Assembly (NCBI RefSeq): GCF_030503615.1 | Contig: NZ_CP129963.1 | Coordinates: 4,278,001 to 4,342,000 of the forward strand | Direction of reading: 5' to 3' | DNA length: 64,000 nt | Source: Sphingobacterium sp. BN32 | GTDB lineage: Bacteria > Bacteroidota > Bacteroidia > Sphingobacteriales > Sphingobacteriaceae | Shown: piece by piece, positions 54,312-62,907 of the stretch | How positions within the stretch are numbered: position 1 is the stretch's first letter | Layout of the letters: each line of letters begins with the position of its first letter | Position numbers and translations under genes: made by a program | Notes under the pieces: generated by a model | Told to the model about the DNA's origin: nothing | Databases searched by the model: none | What the model saw: the letters and a program-made list of their open reading frames with translations, nothing else

Positions 54312-55358
54312 CTATTTTGGTAAGTTAAGAAGCAAACCTACTGCCAAAGCTTGATTCCACTGTACCGCTCCATCCATCGCCGAGTCGTAAAGCATTGTAC
54401 CACTTAAGGATACATTTATTAATGAGGTTACTTTTGCTGAAAAGGTTGCGTCCAAGCGGTGTGCCGGATCGTTCATATCCTCATAGTCAGCAAATAAATT
54501 ATAACGGGCTTTCAAATTGAGGTTCTTCGTCAGATTACGATCTAAATTCGCTGTAAGCTGGAAAGCCAGCTCGTTTTTAAAGCTCTTACCCTCTTCCACA
54601 CCGTATTTCTCGCCGGTTCCTTTGCTATGATCCTTAGGATTTGGGTAAACCCCATAGCGTTGGAAATAAGCATCAGCAGATCTTGGCTTAATTCTTTCAT
54701 CCAAAATAATAGTCTGACGTGCTGTACCCGTACCGAAACGTAAGGAGAAAGTGTTATCGGGTTTATACTCCAAACCCAGGGATTCTGTAAAATATCCTGG
54801 AGACATGAATGCTGAAACCACGCCGGTAATTGAATCCTGTCCGTCCGCTGCCTTCGCATAAGTATAACGGCTATCAAACTGCGATTCGAAAGTGAACGAG
54901 GTATAGATCGCCCAGCTTTTCGACAATTTGTAGGAAAGCTTATTATCCCAGAACACACGGTCGTTGTTAGGCTTTGCTAACTGTCCTTCGTTTCTGATCT
55001 TACCATACTTCAGGTCAATCTCTGTGGTAAAGTTGAAATTATTCTTCGTATAATCGGATTTATGCCATATCAAGCCCATAATCGCCCATGAGTTGATACC
55101 ACCCAGCTTCCAGTTATCACTAAAAGAGGCCTGATTAAAGTTGATTCCGATCTTGCTCCAATGTTTCCAGTAGTTTACCTTTAGATCCAACTTCGGGATA
55201 GGAACATTAATATTCTTTACATTCAATGCTTTTCCTTCTTTATTTTCATTGATTGTCGTGTCAGGTTTGACGCGCAAATCCTTCAAATCTTGCGCATGTG
55301 CTACGGAAAACCCAAGCATCAAAAGAAAAAATGGTAATAGGTAGAATTTTATCTTCAT
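54312..55358 (-). CDS. DUF3078 domain outer-membrane protein
   Basis: This is a 348-residue protein. I chose the ATG at 55358 because it opens a clean signal peptide (MKIKFYLLPFFLLMLGFSVA); an ATG 21 bases upstream is also possible. The DUF3078 pattern is visible in NYWKHWSKIGINFNQASFSD, NWKLGGINSWAIMGLI and the many alternating strands that follow, ending at an amphipathic strand with a hydrophobic C-terminus. It is probably a beta-barrel. No function is known. It overlaps or nearly abuts the gene before it and is followed by the amidase. Confidence 0.88.
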   Translation of the reverse strand: MKIKFYLLPFFLLMLGFSVAHAQDLKDLRVKPDTTINENKEGKALNVKNINVPIPKLDLKVNYWKHWSKIGINFNQASFSDNWKLGGINSWAIMGLIWHKSDYTKNNFNFTTEIDLKYGKIRNEGQLAKPNNDRVFWDNKLSYKLSKSWAIYTSFTFESQFDSRYTYAKAADGQDSITGVVSAFMSPGYFTESLGLEYKPDNTFSLRFGTGTARQTIILDERIKPRSADAYFQRYGVYPNPKDHSKGTGEKYGVEEGKSFKNELAFQLTANLDRNLTKNLNLKARYNLFADYEDMNDPAHRLDATFSAKVTSLINVSLSGTMLYDSAMDGAVQWNQALAVGLLLNLPK

Positions 55359-55359
55359 A

Positions 55360-56121
55360 TTATTTTTTTTGATTAACATCCAGCTTTATATCAGGCAACT
55401 CACGCAAAGGTCGCAAATTTGGGTGTAGTTTAAACACTTCGTACTTACTTTTTATATATTGTACCAATTGATAATGATTAGCTTTTGAGATAAACTCGTA
55501 CGAGGGCCGAAATAAACGCATATATACTTGCAGTTGCTCGTCCTCTAAACCTGTCAGCGAACGCACCAAATCGGGCGAAAAATAAAAATCAACGATATTC
55601 TCTTCATGTATTCGTTCGATATGCTGCGTAAAGCGTCGCGCATTCTTTGCTTCGCGGCTTACCAAACTATACAGCGCATCAATACTAACCCCAGCGCCAG
55701 TTGGTCCGACCGTAAAATAGTCTTTCGGCTGTGCCAGATCGAAAACTTTCTTATAGTCTCTTTTTATCTCTTTTAATACATCATCCGGCGAGCGACGACC
55801 ATATACCTGTACCGGATCTATACGTTTGACCGCAGGCGTTAAATTGATGATCAATGCTTGCTGATTGTTGAACGTCAATGTGTCGCCGACATAGCCTAAC
55901 TTACGAATCGATATCCGGTCACCGGCTTGCGCCTTCAAACTAAACTCACCTCGCGAATCGTTAAATAGCAGTACGTTGGTGCTTAGGTTTTTAATTTGTA
56001 CCTCTCCCAAGCGTTGCTTAGACTCTCTATCATAAACAATACCAGACACCAGCGTTTGGGCATATAGGTTGCTAGATAAAGAAACTAAAATTAGAAAAAG
56101 TAGTGCTATTAGGTTTTTCAT
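55360..56121 (-). CDS. Carboxypeptidase-regulatory-like domain protein
   Basis: This 253-residue protein has a signal peptide (residues 1-21, ending LYAQ) and an N-terminal carboxypeptidase-D-regulatory-like beta-sandwich (about 23-105: LVSGIVYDRESKQRLGEVQI, RGEFSLKAQAGD, LGYVGDTL). The C-terminal 145 residues are helical and charged, with no recognised domain. It is the first gene of a three-gene operon with DUF3078 and the amidase, and a good -7 box lies just upstream. An envelope role is likely, the details unknown. Confidence 0.82.
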   Translation of the reverse strand: MKNLIALLFLILVSLSSNLYAQTLVSGIVYDRESKQRLGEVQIKNLSTNVLLFNDSRGEFSLKAQAGDRISIRKLGYVGDTLTFNNQQALIINLTPAVKRIDPVQVYGRRSPDDVLKEIKRDYKKVFDLAQPKDYFTVGPTGAGVSIDALYSLVSREAKNARRFTQHIERIHEENIVDFYFSPDLVRSLTGLEDEQLQVYMRLFRPSYEFISKANHYQLVQYIKSKYEVFKLHPNLRPLRELPDIKLDVNQKK

Positions 56122-56128
56122 CTAATAC

Positions 56129-56136
56129 CAAAACTA
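56129..56136 (-). promoter_or_regulatory. -7 box for the CarboxypepD/DUF3078/amidase operon
   Basis: Minus-strand TAGTTTTG (TAnnTTTG), only 7 bases before the ATG at 56121, so the transcript would be nearly leaderless. Confidence 0.5.
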
Positions 56137-56189
56137 CATCTTAGAAGAATAGGTTGCTAATATTTAACATCTTTTAATGAGCCGTGTAA

Positions 56190-57038
56190 CTATTTTGATA
56201 CGACTAAAAGCTGTCCGACATAAACACTTTCACCAGACAACCCGTTCATTTCTTTCAATGCGGCTACCGTCGTCTGATATCTGCTTGCAATATTCGTTAA
56301 TGTGTCGGAGGCTTTAACCTCATAGATTTGCATGGCAACAGGCTTCTTGATTTCCTCTGCTGGCACCTGAGGTTCCACCACTTTCTTTTCTTCGATAATT
56401 TCTTCAACGCGTTCCGCGCGAGCGATGACCTCGACATGTCGTTCCGCTACGTCATACTGTTGTAGATTGTAGCGCTCGATCAGATCGATCAGCAATTCCG
56501 GATATCGAGGGTTAGTCGCATATCCTGCCGCCTTCAACCCGCGAGCCCAGCCTTTATAATCGTCTTTTTTCAACGCAAAGAGCGGCTCGTAGCGCTTTCT
56601 TAACAAGAATTGCGAGTGGTCTTTAAAAGATTGTTCAGGATTATTATATACGCGGAAGCAATCGTTTACTGCATCGTCAGGTCGCGTAACAGAGCGTCCG
56701 GACCATGAACCGCCACACTTGATACCAAAGTGGTTGTTTGCATTGACAGCTAAGTAGGAATTACCGTTGCCCGATTCCAATAGCGCCTGTGCTAGTTTAA
56801 TACTTGCCGGAATACCATACTTGTTCATCTCTTCGATGGCAATGCCTTTATATCGGTCGATATAGGCCAATCCTGTCATCGACACAGCTCCCTTGTTACC
56901 GCTGTTTCCCGATGTATTGGGGCGATGGGTCGTCCCCTTGTTCGAACCAGGTTTCTGTAGTACTGTAGAGCGCTTCGTTCCACATGAAACAAAAAATATG
57001 GCCAATATTAAACTGGCCAACATCAATCTCTTTGTCAT
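56190..57038 (-). CDS. Lipoprotein glucosaminidase with LysM domain
   Basis: This 282-residue protein has lipobox FFVSC (Cys19). The glucosaminidase (Flagellar_J-like) domain at about 60-200 has the catalytic Glu in KLAQALLESGNGNS and the substrate-groove NNHFGIKC. A LysM peptidoglycan-binding motif ends the protein (about 238-282: YEVKASDTLTNIASRYQTTV). It cuts the MurNAc-GlcNAc glycan strand or trims septal peptidoglycan. It shares its catalytic domain with the next gene upstream, so the two are paralogs. Confidence 0.93.
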   Translation of the reverse strand: MTKRLMLASLILAIFFVSCGTKRSTVLQKPGSNKGTTHRPNTSGNSGNKGAVSMTGLAYIDRYKGIAIEEMNKYGIPASIKLAQALLESGNGNSYLAVNANNHFGIKCGGSWSGRSVTRPDDAVNDCFRVYNNPEQSFKDHSQFLLRKRYEPLFALKKDDYKGWARGLKAAGYATNPRYPELLIDLIERYNLQQYDVAERHVEVIARAERVEEIIEEKKVVEPQVPAEEIKKPVAMQIYEVKASDTLTNIASRYQTTVAALKEMNGLSGESVYVGQLLVVSK

Positions 57039-57051
57039 TCGTTAAGTACGA

Positions 57052-57558
57052 TTAATTCAGATTTATCTTTTCGTCGTATTTCTCTAGGTTGTATCGATCA
57101 ATCGTAGAGATCACCTTGCGCGACCAATCGCCGGTTGCCGAATAGCCGGATTTGGCAATCCCTTTTACCCAGGCTTTATAGTCGTCTGATTCATGCTTAT
57201 CGAACAAAGGTTTGGTAGCCTTTCTTCTTTGCAATAGCCCAACGAAATCCCGATAAGAGTCTAGTACGGAACCATAGCCTTTATAAGCAGAGCGAATCTT
57301 CGTACTGTTGTTTTTTCCCTTAATCCCGAAATGGTTATTTAGGTACTTCGCGATACGGCTGTTTCCGTATGCACTTTCATGAATGGCTACAGCTAATATT
57401 ACTGATGCTGGAACCCCTGTTTCTCGCATTAAGCGTTGCGCATCTGTGCTGTGCTTCGCTATATACGTTTTTGTTGTGTAGTCTTGCGCATGCAAGCTTA
57501 AAGTTGTAATTACGGTAAGTATACATACCATAAAAATCTTTCTACAATGTTTTAGCAT
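57052..57558 (-). CDS. Secreted glucosaminidase domain protein, short
   Basis: This 168-residue protein has a signal peptide (residues 1 to about 24) and one glucosaminidase domain with VILAVAIHESAYGNSR (catalytic Glu) and LNNHFGIKGK. It lacks the LysM motif of the downstream paralog. It starts 21 bases after the O-methyltransferase stop and is followed after 13 bases by the LysM-bearing paralog, so these genes are one operon. Confidence 0.92.
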   Translation of the reverse strand: MLKHCRKIFMVCILTVITTLSLHAQDYTTKTYIAKHSTDAQRLMRETGVPASVILAVAIHESAYGNSRIAKYLNNHFGIKGKNNSTKIRSAYKGYGSVLDSYRDFVGLLQRRKATKPLFDKHESDDYKAWVKGIAKSGYSATGDWSRKVISTIDRYNLEKYDEKINLN

Positions 57559-57579
57559 AAACCTGTTTTTAGTTTAACA

Positions 57580-58215
57580 CTACTTTTTGCGTAGCACAAA
57601 AAGTCCGTCACGTATCGGGAGAATTAATTTTTCTACCCTATTATCACTCGCCAGTGTTTTGTTTAATTCAATTACTTGTTGTGTTTGGCTGTCCGGCTTA
57701 TCATCAAAAACCTTGCCTTTCCACAAGACATTGTCTATTAATATCACCCCTCCTGTCTTCACCCGATCAATAAGCTCCTGAAAATAATACAGATTGCGTT
57801 TCTTATCAGCATCTATAAATATCAAGTCAAACTGACCCTCGATTGTTGGAATAACTTCCGCGGCGTCTCCAATGTGATAAACAATTTGCGATGCATAGTC
57901 CGACTGCTCAAAATAACCCTGAACGCGCTCCTGCTGCTCTTCGTTGATATCTATGGTATGTAAAACGCCCCCCTCTGCTAATCCCTCCGCTAGGCAAATC
58001 GTCGCATAGCCGGTGAATGTTCCTATTTCAAGCGCTAATCTTGGTTGTACCAATTTGCTAAGCATCGACAGCACCCTTCCTTGGTAATGTCCCGACAGCA
58101 TATGCGGCATGGTCTCCTTAAGATAGGTCTCTCGATTGACCCTTTTTAACAACGCATTTTCCTCATCGGTAGTATATTCCAAATAGGAATTTAGACGCTC
58201 AAAATCTTCAAACAT
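57580..58215 (-). CDS. SAM-dependent O-methyltransferase (catechol O-methyltransferase-like)
   Basis: This is a 211-residue protein. I chose ATG 58215; a TTG nine bases upstream overlaps a promoter -7 box. The SAM-binding motif I reads LALEIGTFTGYATICLAEGL and the acidic metal/SAM residues lie in HTIDINEEQ and FDLIFIDADKKRN. These match class I, metal-dependent O-methyltransferases of the CCoAOMT type. The methyl acceptor is unknown. It heads the glucosaminidase operon, perhaps only by chance. Confidence 0.92.
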   Translation of the reverse strand: MFEDFERLNSYLEYTTDEENALLKRVNRETYLKETMPHMLSGHYQGRVLSMLSKLVQPRLALEIGTFTGYATICLAEGLAEGGVLHTIDINEEQQERVQGYFEQSDYASQIVYHIGDAAEVIPTIEGQFDLIFIDADKKRNLYYFQELIDRVKTGGVILIDNVLWKGKVFDDKPDSQTQQVIELNKTLASDNRVEKLILPIRDGLFVLRKK

Positions 58216-58221
58216 ACTGCG

Positions 58222-58229
58222 CAAAGGTA
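58222..58229 (-). promoter_or_regulatory. -7 box of the O-methyltransferase
   Basis: Minus-strand TACCTTTG ends 6 bases before the ATG at 58215, which implies an almost leaderless transcript. Confidence 0.5.
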
Positions 58230-58310
58230 AAAATTTAGTTTTTATAAAACAATGATTTTTTATTTAAAAGACTGCTAATCAAAAGATTACACGGTAACGG
58301 GAAAACAAAA

Positions 58311-58332
58311 AAACCGCTTTAAAAGCGGTTTT
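58311..58332 (-). terminator. Rho-independent terminator after folE
   Basis: AAACCGCTTTT / AAAAGCGGTTT on the minus strand followed by a run of seven T, about 25 bases after the FolE stop. Confidence 0.85.
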
Positions 58333-58356
58333 AACAAGTATTATATTTAGAGACTT

Positions 58357-58980
58357 TTAGTCTAAAGATGCCGTAATCAAGCGTAAAAACTCCGATCTCG
58401 TCACGTCGTTTTGAAATGCTCCTGTAAAAGCAGAAGTCGTAGTTACCGAGTTTTGCTTCTGTACACCGCGCATCGCCATACACATATGCTTGCATTCGAT
58501 AACAACAGCTACGCCTGCAGGTTTTAAAGTATCCTGAATACAGTCGCGGATCTCGTTGGTCAAGCGCTCCTGAACCTGCAATCTGCGCGCAAATACATCT
58601 ACAATGCGTGGAATCTTGCTCAATCCTACAATATGACCATTTGGAATATAGGCGATATGCGCTTTCCCGAAGAATGGAAGCATATGATGCTCACACATCG
58701 AGTACACCTCGATATCCTTCACCACCACCATCTGACTGTATTCTTCTGCAAACATGGCGCTGCGCAAAACTTCCGAAGCATCGATATCATAACCATGCGT
58801 CAAAAATTGCAATGCCTTCGCCACGCGCTCCGGCGTTTTCACCAAGCCTTCGCGGTTTGGATCTTCGCCCAAGGCGTCTAATATGTCTTTATAGTGGTTC
58901 GCAATACGCTCCACATGTTTTTCATTGTATTGATCTATTTTGATATAGCCGTCTTGTTCTGCTTCGTCAAAATCGTGCAT
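58357..58980 (-). CDS. folE: GTP cyclohydrolase I
   Basis: This 207-residue protein has the full FolE domain. The zinc ligands are C96 and H99 ([10 protein letters not shown]) and C167 (HMCMAMRGV). The catalytic centre is completed by [20 protein letters not shown]. It makes 7,8-dihydroneopterin triphosphate from GTP, the first step for folate and for queuosine precursors. It follows queD by 27 bases on the same strand, so the pair supplies the QueD substrate. Confidence 0.97.
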   Translation of the reverse strand: MHDFDEAEQDGYIKIDQYNEKHVERIANHYKDILDALGEDPNREGLVKTPERVAKALQFLTHGYDIDASEVLRSAMFAEEYSQMVVVKDIEVYSMCEHHMLPFFGKAHIAYIPNGHIVGLSKIPRIVDVFARRLQVQERLTNEIRDCIQDTLKPAGVAVVIECKHMCMAMRGVQKQNSVTTTSAFTGAFQNDVTRSEFLRLITASLD

Positions 58981-59007
58981 ATTCTTTCTTTTAAAACTAA
59001 TGATGAG

Positions 59008-59421
59008 TTAATCGCCGAAGTATTCGACCGAGTTATTTTCCGTTTCGTGCAAACGAATGGCATGAAGCGTTACATTTTCTTTTGCAAAGTGAGGTTTCAA
59101 GATGTGGAAGATTTCCATAGCTATCACTTCCGTTGAAGCCATCTTGTCTTTCATGAAGTCAACATCCAAGTTAATGTTCTTATGATCCACTTTGTCGATA
59201 ATCTGCGTGTTAATGATCTCTTTCATCAACTTAAGATCGATCAAAAACCCGGTCTCCGGGTTAATCTCGCCCTTAACAGTAACAAACAGATCGTAATTAT
59301 GGCCATGCCAATTAGGGTTTGCACAGATACCAAAAACTCGTTCATTTTCCTCCGGAGTCCAGTCTTCCCTATGCAATTTATGGGCAGCGTTAAATCGTTC
59401 GCGTCGTGTTATATAAATCAT
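59008..59421 (-). CDS. queD: 6-carboxytetrahydropterin synthase (6-PTPS/QueD family)
   Basis: This is a 137-residue protein. I chose ATG 59421, since a -7 box overlaps the longer frame. Zinc ligands H14 (FNAAHKL), H39 and H41 (WHGHNY) are present, with C33 (FGICANP) as the catalytic cysteine and H80 (DKVDHKNIN) as a family-conserved residue. The RLHETENNSVEY ending is typical. QueD makes 6-carboxytetrahydropterin from dihydroneopterin triphosphate on the way to queuosine. It is coupled in an operon to folE. A broader PTPS role cannot be excluded. Confidence 0.93.
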   Translation of the reverse strand: MIYITRRERFNAAHKLHREDWTPEENERVFGICANPNWHGHNYDLFVTVKGEINPETGFLIDLKLMKEIINTQIIDKVDHKNINLDVDFMKDKMASTEVIAMEIFHILKPHFAKENVTLHAIRLHETENNSVEYFGD

Positions 59422-59425
59422 AGTA

Positions 59426-59433
59426 CAAAGATA
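59426..59433 (-). promoter_or_regulatory. -7 box of queD-folE, leaderless layout
   Basis: Minus-strand TATCTTTG ends only 4 bases before the queD ATG at 59421, so the message probably starts at or next to the start codon. Confidence 0.55.
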
Positions 59434-59473
59434 GCGTAATTTAATGTAATTTAGCGTGCATCCATTTAGACAT

Positions 59474-60100
59474 ATGAAAATTCTTATCGTCGCGGCAACC
59501 GAGTTCGAAATCGCAGAATCCATCCCTTTTTTACAAGAGTATCAGGTTGATTATCTGGTCACTGGCGTCGGAATGACCGCAACGGCATTTAGCCTCGGAC
59601 AGCAATTGGCTAAGGAAACTTATGAGCTCCTTCTCAATGTCGGCATTGCAGGCTCTTTTGACTATTCGCGAGTGCTTGGCGATCTTGTTCGGGTTACGAC
59701 CGACCGAATCTTTGAATTCGGAGCCGAAGACAAGGATACCTTCATTCCGATCGAGACGCTGGGCTTTGGACAATCGGTCTTCCCCACCGTATTGCCTGAG
59801 GTTGAGCTCCCTCCGGTCTACACAAAATTGGATGAAGTCGAGGGCATCACGGTTAATAAGGTGCACGGTTGTGAAAGATCTATTACCCGGCTGAAAGAAC
59901 TGCTGAACCCGCAAACTGTTGAAAGTATGGAAGGCGCGGCATTTTTCTACTGCGCACGGCGAGCCAATGTGCCTGCTATACAAGTCCGGGCCATCTCCAA
60001 TTATGTAGAAACCCGAAACACGAAAAACTGGAACATTCCGATCGCGCTAAGTAACCTGAACCGTTGCTTACAGGAATTTATCCTACAACATAGGTCATAA
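59474..60100 (+). CDS. mqnB: Futalosine hydrolase-like nucleosidase
   Basis: This 208-residue protein starts at ATG 59474 (a GTG 18 bases upstream is less likely). It is a nucleoside phosphorylase/MTAN-like fold: VTGVGMTATAFSLGQ near the start, LLNVGIAGSFD, and VESMEGAAFFY with the conserved Glu. The ending AISNYVETRN replaces the SDxAD segment of true MTA/SAH nucleosidases, as expected for MqnB. It removes hypoxanthine from futalosine in the alternative menaquinone pathway. Divergent from queD. A different nucleosidase substrate remains possible. Confidence 0.85.
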   Translation: MKILIVAATEFEIAESIPFLQEYQVDYLVTGVGMTATAFSLGQQLAKETYELLLNVGIAGSFDYSRVLGDLVRVTTDRIFEFGAEDKDTFIPIETLGFGQSVFPTVLPEVELPPVYTKLDEVEGITVNKVHGCERSITRLKELLNPQTVESMEGAAFFYCARRANVPAIQVRAISNYVETRNTKNWNIPIALSNLNRCLQEFILQHRS

Positions 60101-60180
60101 TATTGTGATTATTTGCGATGAACGACACGCGAACATCGAAAATAGTACATGTGTTCGTGCTAAATATCGAGAAAATATAG

Positions 60181-60188
60181 TATTTTTG
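60181..60188 (+). promoter_or_regulatory. -7 box of pdhB
   Basis: TATTTTTG (TAnnTTTG), 32 bases before the ATG at 60221. No clear -33 TTTG. Confidence 0.5.
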
Positions 60189-60220
60189 CATATCTTAAAA
60201 AGACACTATTCCTAACACTG

Positions 60221-61207
60221 ATGAGAGAAATACAATTCAGAGAAGCCCTTCGTGAAGCAATGAACGAAGAGATGCGTAAAGATGAAACAATTTTTTTAAT
60301 GGGCGAGGAAGTCGCTGAATATAACGGTGCTTACAAAGTAAGTCAAGGTATGCTTGATGAATTTGGTGCTAAACGTGTTATTGACACACCTATCGCTGAG
60401 CTTGGTTTTGCAGGTATTGGTGTTGGTGCTGCTATGAATGGTTTAAAACCAATTGTTGAGTTCATGACATTCAACTTCTCATTAGTAGCTATCGACCAAG
60501 TTATCAATGCTGCTGCAAAGATTCACCAAATGAGCGGGGGTCAATTCAGTTGTCCAATCGTATTTAGAGGTCCTACAGGAAATGCTGGCCAATTAGCGGC
60601 TCAGCACTCACAGAACTTCGAGAACTGGTTTGCAAACACACCAGGACTTAAAGTGGTAGTTCCTTCTAACCCATATGACGCTAAAGGTCTTTTAAAATCA
60701 TCTATCATTGATCCAGATCCAGTAATCTTTATGGAGTCTGAGGTGATGTATGGCGATAAAGGTCCGGTTCCTGAAGAAGAGTATTACTTACCTATCGGAA
60801 AAGCAAACTTAGTAAAAGAAGGTACAGACGTAACGATTGTTTCTTTCGGTAAAATGGTTCCACGCGTAGTAATCCCTGCGGTAGAGGAATTAGCAAAAGA
60901 AGGAATCAATGCAGAATTAATCGACTTACGTTCAGTTCGTCCAATTGACTTCCCAGCAATCATCGAATCTGTAAAGAAAACAAACCGTTTAGTAATTGTT
61001 GAAGAAGCATGGCCTATCGCCTCGATCTCTTCAGAGATTACTTTCCACGTTCAAAAACACGCTTTCGATTACTTAGACGCTCCAGTTATCCGCGTAACAT
61101 CAGCAGATGTACCTCTAGGATACGCTCCTACTTTAGTAGAAGCTTCTCTTCCTAGCATCGCTAAAGTGGTTAAAGCGGTAAAAGAAGTATCTTACGTTAA
61201 AAAGTAA
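60221..61207 (+). CDS. pdhB: Pyruvate dehydrogenase E1 component, beta subunit
   Basis: This 328-residue protein matches the family over its whole length. The thiamine-diphosphate-side glutamate is expected in the MGEEVAEYNGAYKVSQG stretch. Also present are DTPIAELGFAGIGVGAAMNG, HSQNFENWFANTPGLKVVVP and the C-terminal transketolase domain. With E1-alpha and E2/E3 (not in this window) it oxidises pyruvate to acetyl-CoA. It stands alone here with its own promoter and terminator, while the alpha subunit must be elsewhere. Codon use is noticeably biased towards AT-ending codons, as in highly expressed genes. Confidence 0.96.
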   Translation: MREIQFREALREAMNEEMRKDETIFLMGEEVAEYNGAYKVSQGMLDEFGAKRVIDTPIAELGFAGIGVGAAMNGLKPIVEFMTFNFSLVAIDQVINAAAKIHQMSGGQFSCPIVFRGPTGNAGQLAAQHSQNFENWFANTPGLKVVVPSNPYDAKGLLKSSIIDPDPVIFMESEVMYGDKGPVPEEEYYLPIGKANLVKEGTDVTIVSFGKMVPRVVIPAVEELAKEGINAELIDLRSVRPIDFPAIIESVKKTNRLVIVEEAWPIASISSEITFHVQKHAFDYLDAPVIRVTSADVPLGYAPTLVEASLPSIAKVVKAVKEVSYVKK

Positions 61208-61230
61208 AAAATATTTAAAACAAAAAAAAA

Positions 61231-61261
61231 GAGCTGTCCAATGGATAGCTCTTTTTTTTTG
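61231..61261. terminator. Rho-independent terminator after pdhB
   Basis: Stem AGAGCTgTCC / GGATAGCTCT, preceded by nine A and followed by ten T. Confidence 0.85.
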
Positions 61262-61265
61262 TTTT

Positions 61266-61350
61266 AGATTTTAGATATGAGACATTAGATTTTAGACGCG
61301 TGTCTTGAACCATACGCTAAAATCTCACATCTGACATCTAATATCTAAAT
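61266..61350. repeat. Inverted TTAGATATTAGATG-like tract
   Basis: The stretch TTTTAGATATGAGACATTAG and its near-complement CTAATATCTAAATC, with TAAAATCTCACATCT between, form an imperfect inverted repeat. A related TTTTAGATATAAGACA occurs at 27649-27665 in the other repeat-rich gap. Confidence 0.55.
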
Positions 61351-61415
61351 CTATTCACGCCCTAGGTCTTAATACTAACTACTAAATACTTAGTACTAGA
61401 TAAAACCATTACTCT

Positions 61416-61486
61416 CCCCTTTCAAACCCAATGTATAACCCTTTCAAGCCCGCTCTGGAAGGGCTTTACATTGGGTTTGAAAGGGG
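61416..61486. repeat. Long palindromic intergenic element, copy 2
   Basis: Outer arms 61416-61435 and 61467-61486 are 20 bases and perfectly complementary; an inner stem AAGCCC/GGGCTT follows. The core matches the element at 27970-28029, and both sit next to CTAACTACTAAATACTA tracts. Confidence 0.8.
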
Positions 61487-61641
61487 TTTGAATTGGGTTT
61501 AGAAAAGGACTGCCACGTAGGATGTAAAATATTTGTCTCTGCCTGGCTTGCTGACCGTTCAATTACTTATTTTTTTATGTACTTTAGAGCACTCAATAGA
61601 TTAAATCATATAACGCTAATATTGTAGACAAAACATAAACT

Positions 61642-62388
61642 ATGAAAAAATTACTTGTATTATTTTTACTATCCTCTGCTGCGTTTTATACTAAAGCGCA
61701 ACAAGTTGAATTTAAAATCAACGTTCCTCTAAATAAGCCCTTTAAGCAAACGACAGTCATGAAAACGGATGTGGAAGGAGAACAAAGCATAATTATGGAC
61801 ATGAACATGAAAAACACCGTTACAGGCGTTAAGAAAGATGGTGTCAATTATGTGTTCGAATCGGTTACAGATGCTATTAAGATGGATATGGATGCGGGGA
61901 TGATGACGATGTCCTATGATTCGGAAAACCCATCCGAAGATCCCATGACAAAGATGTTGGGTGCTGAGATGGAAAAACTAATCGGTAAGAAGATGGTTAT
62001 GACCATCACGGAAAAAGGAAAGCTAGTGGACGTTGCGATGCCAGATGGTGTAGACACACCTGCTGGACAGTCTATGGAGAGCATGGGGATGACAGCAAGT
62101 TATCCAGATCATGCTGTAAACCCTGGCGATACCTGGAACTCAGAGATTGACAGCAAACAAACGAAAATCAAGGCTTTGAACAAGTATATAGGCAAAGATG
62201 CTGAAGGTTATATCATTGAGTCTACAGGCGATGTTTTCACGCCATCGGATGAGAAGATTGGTTCATTCACTTCTAAATATGTATTGGACGAGAAAACCCA
62301 CTATACCAAAGGCGCTAATATGAAAATGGATATGAATGCGCAAGGACAAAAAGTGGTTCTTGAAATGAATATCAGCGTAACCCAATAG
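61642..62388 (+). CDS. Secreted protein of unknown function (possibly DUF6263)
   Basis: This 248-residue protein has a signal peptide (MKKLLVLFLLSSAAFYTKAQ). The mature protein is unusually rich in methionine and aspartate (e.g. MDMNMKNTVTG, MDMDAGMMTM, MKMDMNAQG) and alternates like a beta-sandwich or lipid-binding fold. The pattern, with a VNPGDTWN turn before a C-terminal repeat, reminds me of DUF6263, but I am not sure. A bidirectional terminator separates it from the convergent gcvH. Confidence 0.75.
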   Translation: MKKLLVLFLLSSAAFYTKAQQVEFKINVPLNKPFKQTTVMKTDVEGEQSIIMDMNMKNTVTGVKKDGVNYVFESVTDAIKMDMDAGMMTMSYDSENPSEDPMTKMLGAEMEKLIGKKMVMTITEKGKLVDVAMPDGVDTPAGQSMESMGMTASYPDHAVNPGDTWNSEIDSKQTKIKALNKYIGKDAEGYIIESTGDVFTPSDEKIGSFTSKYVLDEKTHYTKGANMKMDMNAQGQKVVLEMNISVTQ

Positions 62389-62406
62389 GTTTATCAGATA
62401 AAGAAA

Positions 62407-62436
62407 AAGCCCGATTGCTAACAATCGGGCTTTTTT
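62407..62436. terminator. Bidirectional rho-independent terminator
   Basis: Perfect 11-bp stem AAGCCCGATTG / CAATCGGGCTT with a 4-base loop, A-rich before and T-rich after. It serves both convergent genes. Confidence 0.9.
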
Positions 62437-62453
62437 ATGGATTTCGCTTAAGA

Positions 62454-62834
62454 CTAAGCGTTGATTTCTGATTTGTATTGATCTGCTGTTAATAAAGCAT
62501 CAACGTCTGCAGCGTTGTTCAATTTCACACGGATAATCCAACCTTCACCGTAAGGATCCGAGTTTACTAACTCAGGAGATGCATCGATAGCATCGTTTAC
62601 TTCTAAGATTGTAGCTGTAACTGGGATAAATAAGTCAGAAACAGTTTTTACCGCTTCGATAGTACCGAATACTTCATTCGCCGCTACTTCTTCACCTACT
62701 GTATTGATATCTACGAATACGATATCTCCTAATTCGCGTTGTGCGAAGTCTGTAATACCGATAACAGCCTCATCACCTTCCACACGAATCCATTCGTGAT
62801 CTTTGGTGTATTTTAATTCAGAAGGAAAATTCAT
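62454..62834 (-). CDS. gcvH: Glycine cleavage system H protein
   Basis: This 126-residue protein is a lipoyl domain of standard length. The lipoylated lysine is K63 in [12 protein letters not shown]. The N-terminal [20 protein letters not shown] and the C-terminal [14 protein letters not shown] are typical. It shuttles the aminomethyl group between the P and T proteins, neither of which lies in this window. It has its own promoter and no glycine riboswitch is seen in its short leader. Confidence 0.97.
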   Translation of the reverse strand: MNFPSELKYTKDHEWIRVEGDEAVIGITDFAQRELGDIVFVDINTVGEEVAANEVFGTIEAVKTVSDLFIPVTATILEVNDAIDASPELVNSDPYGEGWIIRVKLNNAADVDALLTADQYKSEINA

Positions 62835-62856
62835 GTTTTTAATTTTTGTATTTCCC

Positions 62857-62864
62857 CAAAAATA
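62857..62864 (-). promoter_or_regulatory. -7 box of gcvH
   Basis: Minus-strand TATTTTTG, 22 bases before the ATG at 62834. Confidence 0.5.
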
Positions 62865-62907
62865 GGATTAAGAAAGGAGATTACAAATTTAAATGTATTT
62901 TTATCGT

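Larger units (their letters stand above)
61262..61641. other. Repeat-rich intergenic region
   Basis: About 380 bases between pdhB and the next gene with no coding frame. They hold the inverted TTAGATATT tract, a CTAGGTCTTAATACTAACTA tract near 61361-61400 and the long palindrome, the same set of parts as at 27.5-28.0 kb. Confidence 0.55.
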
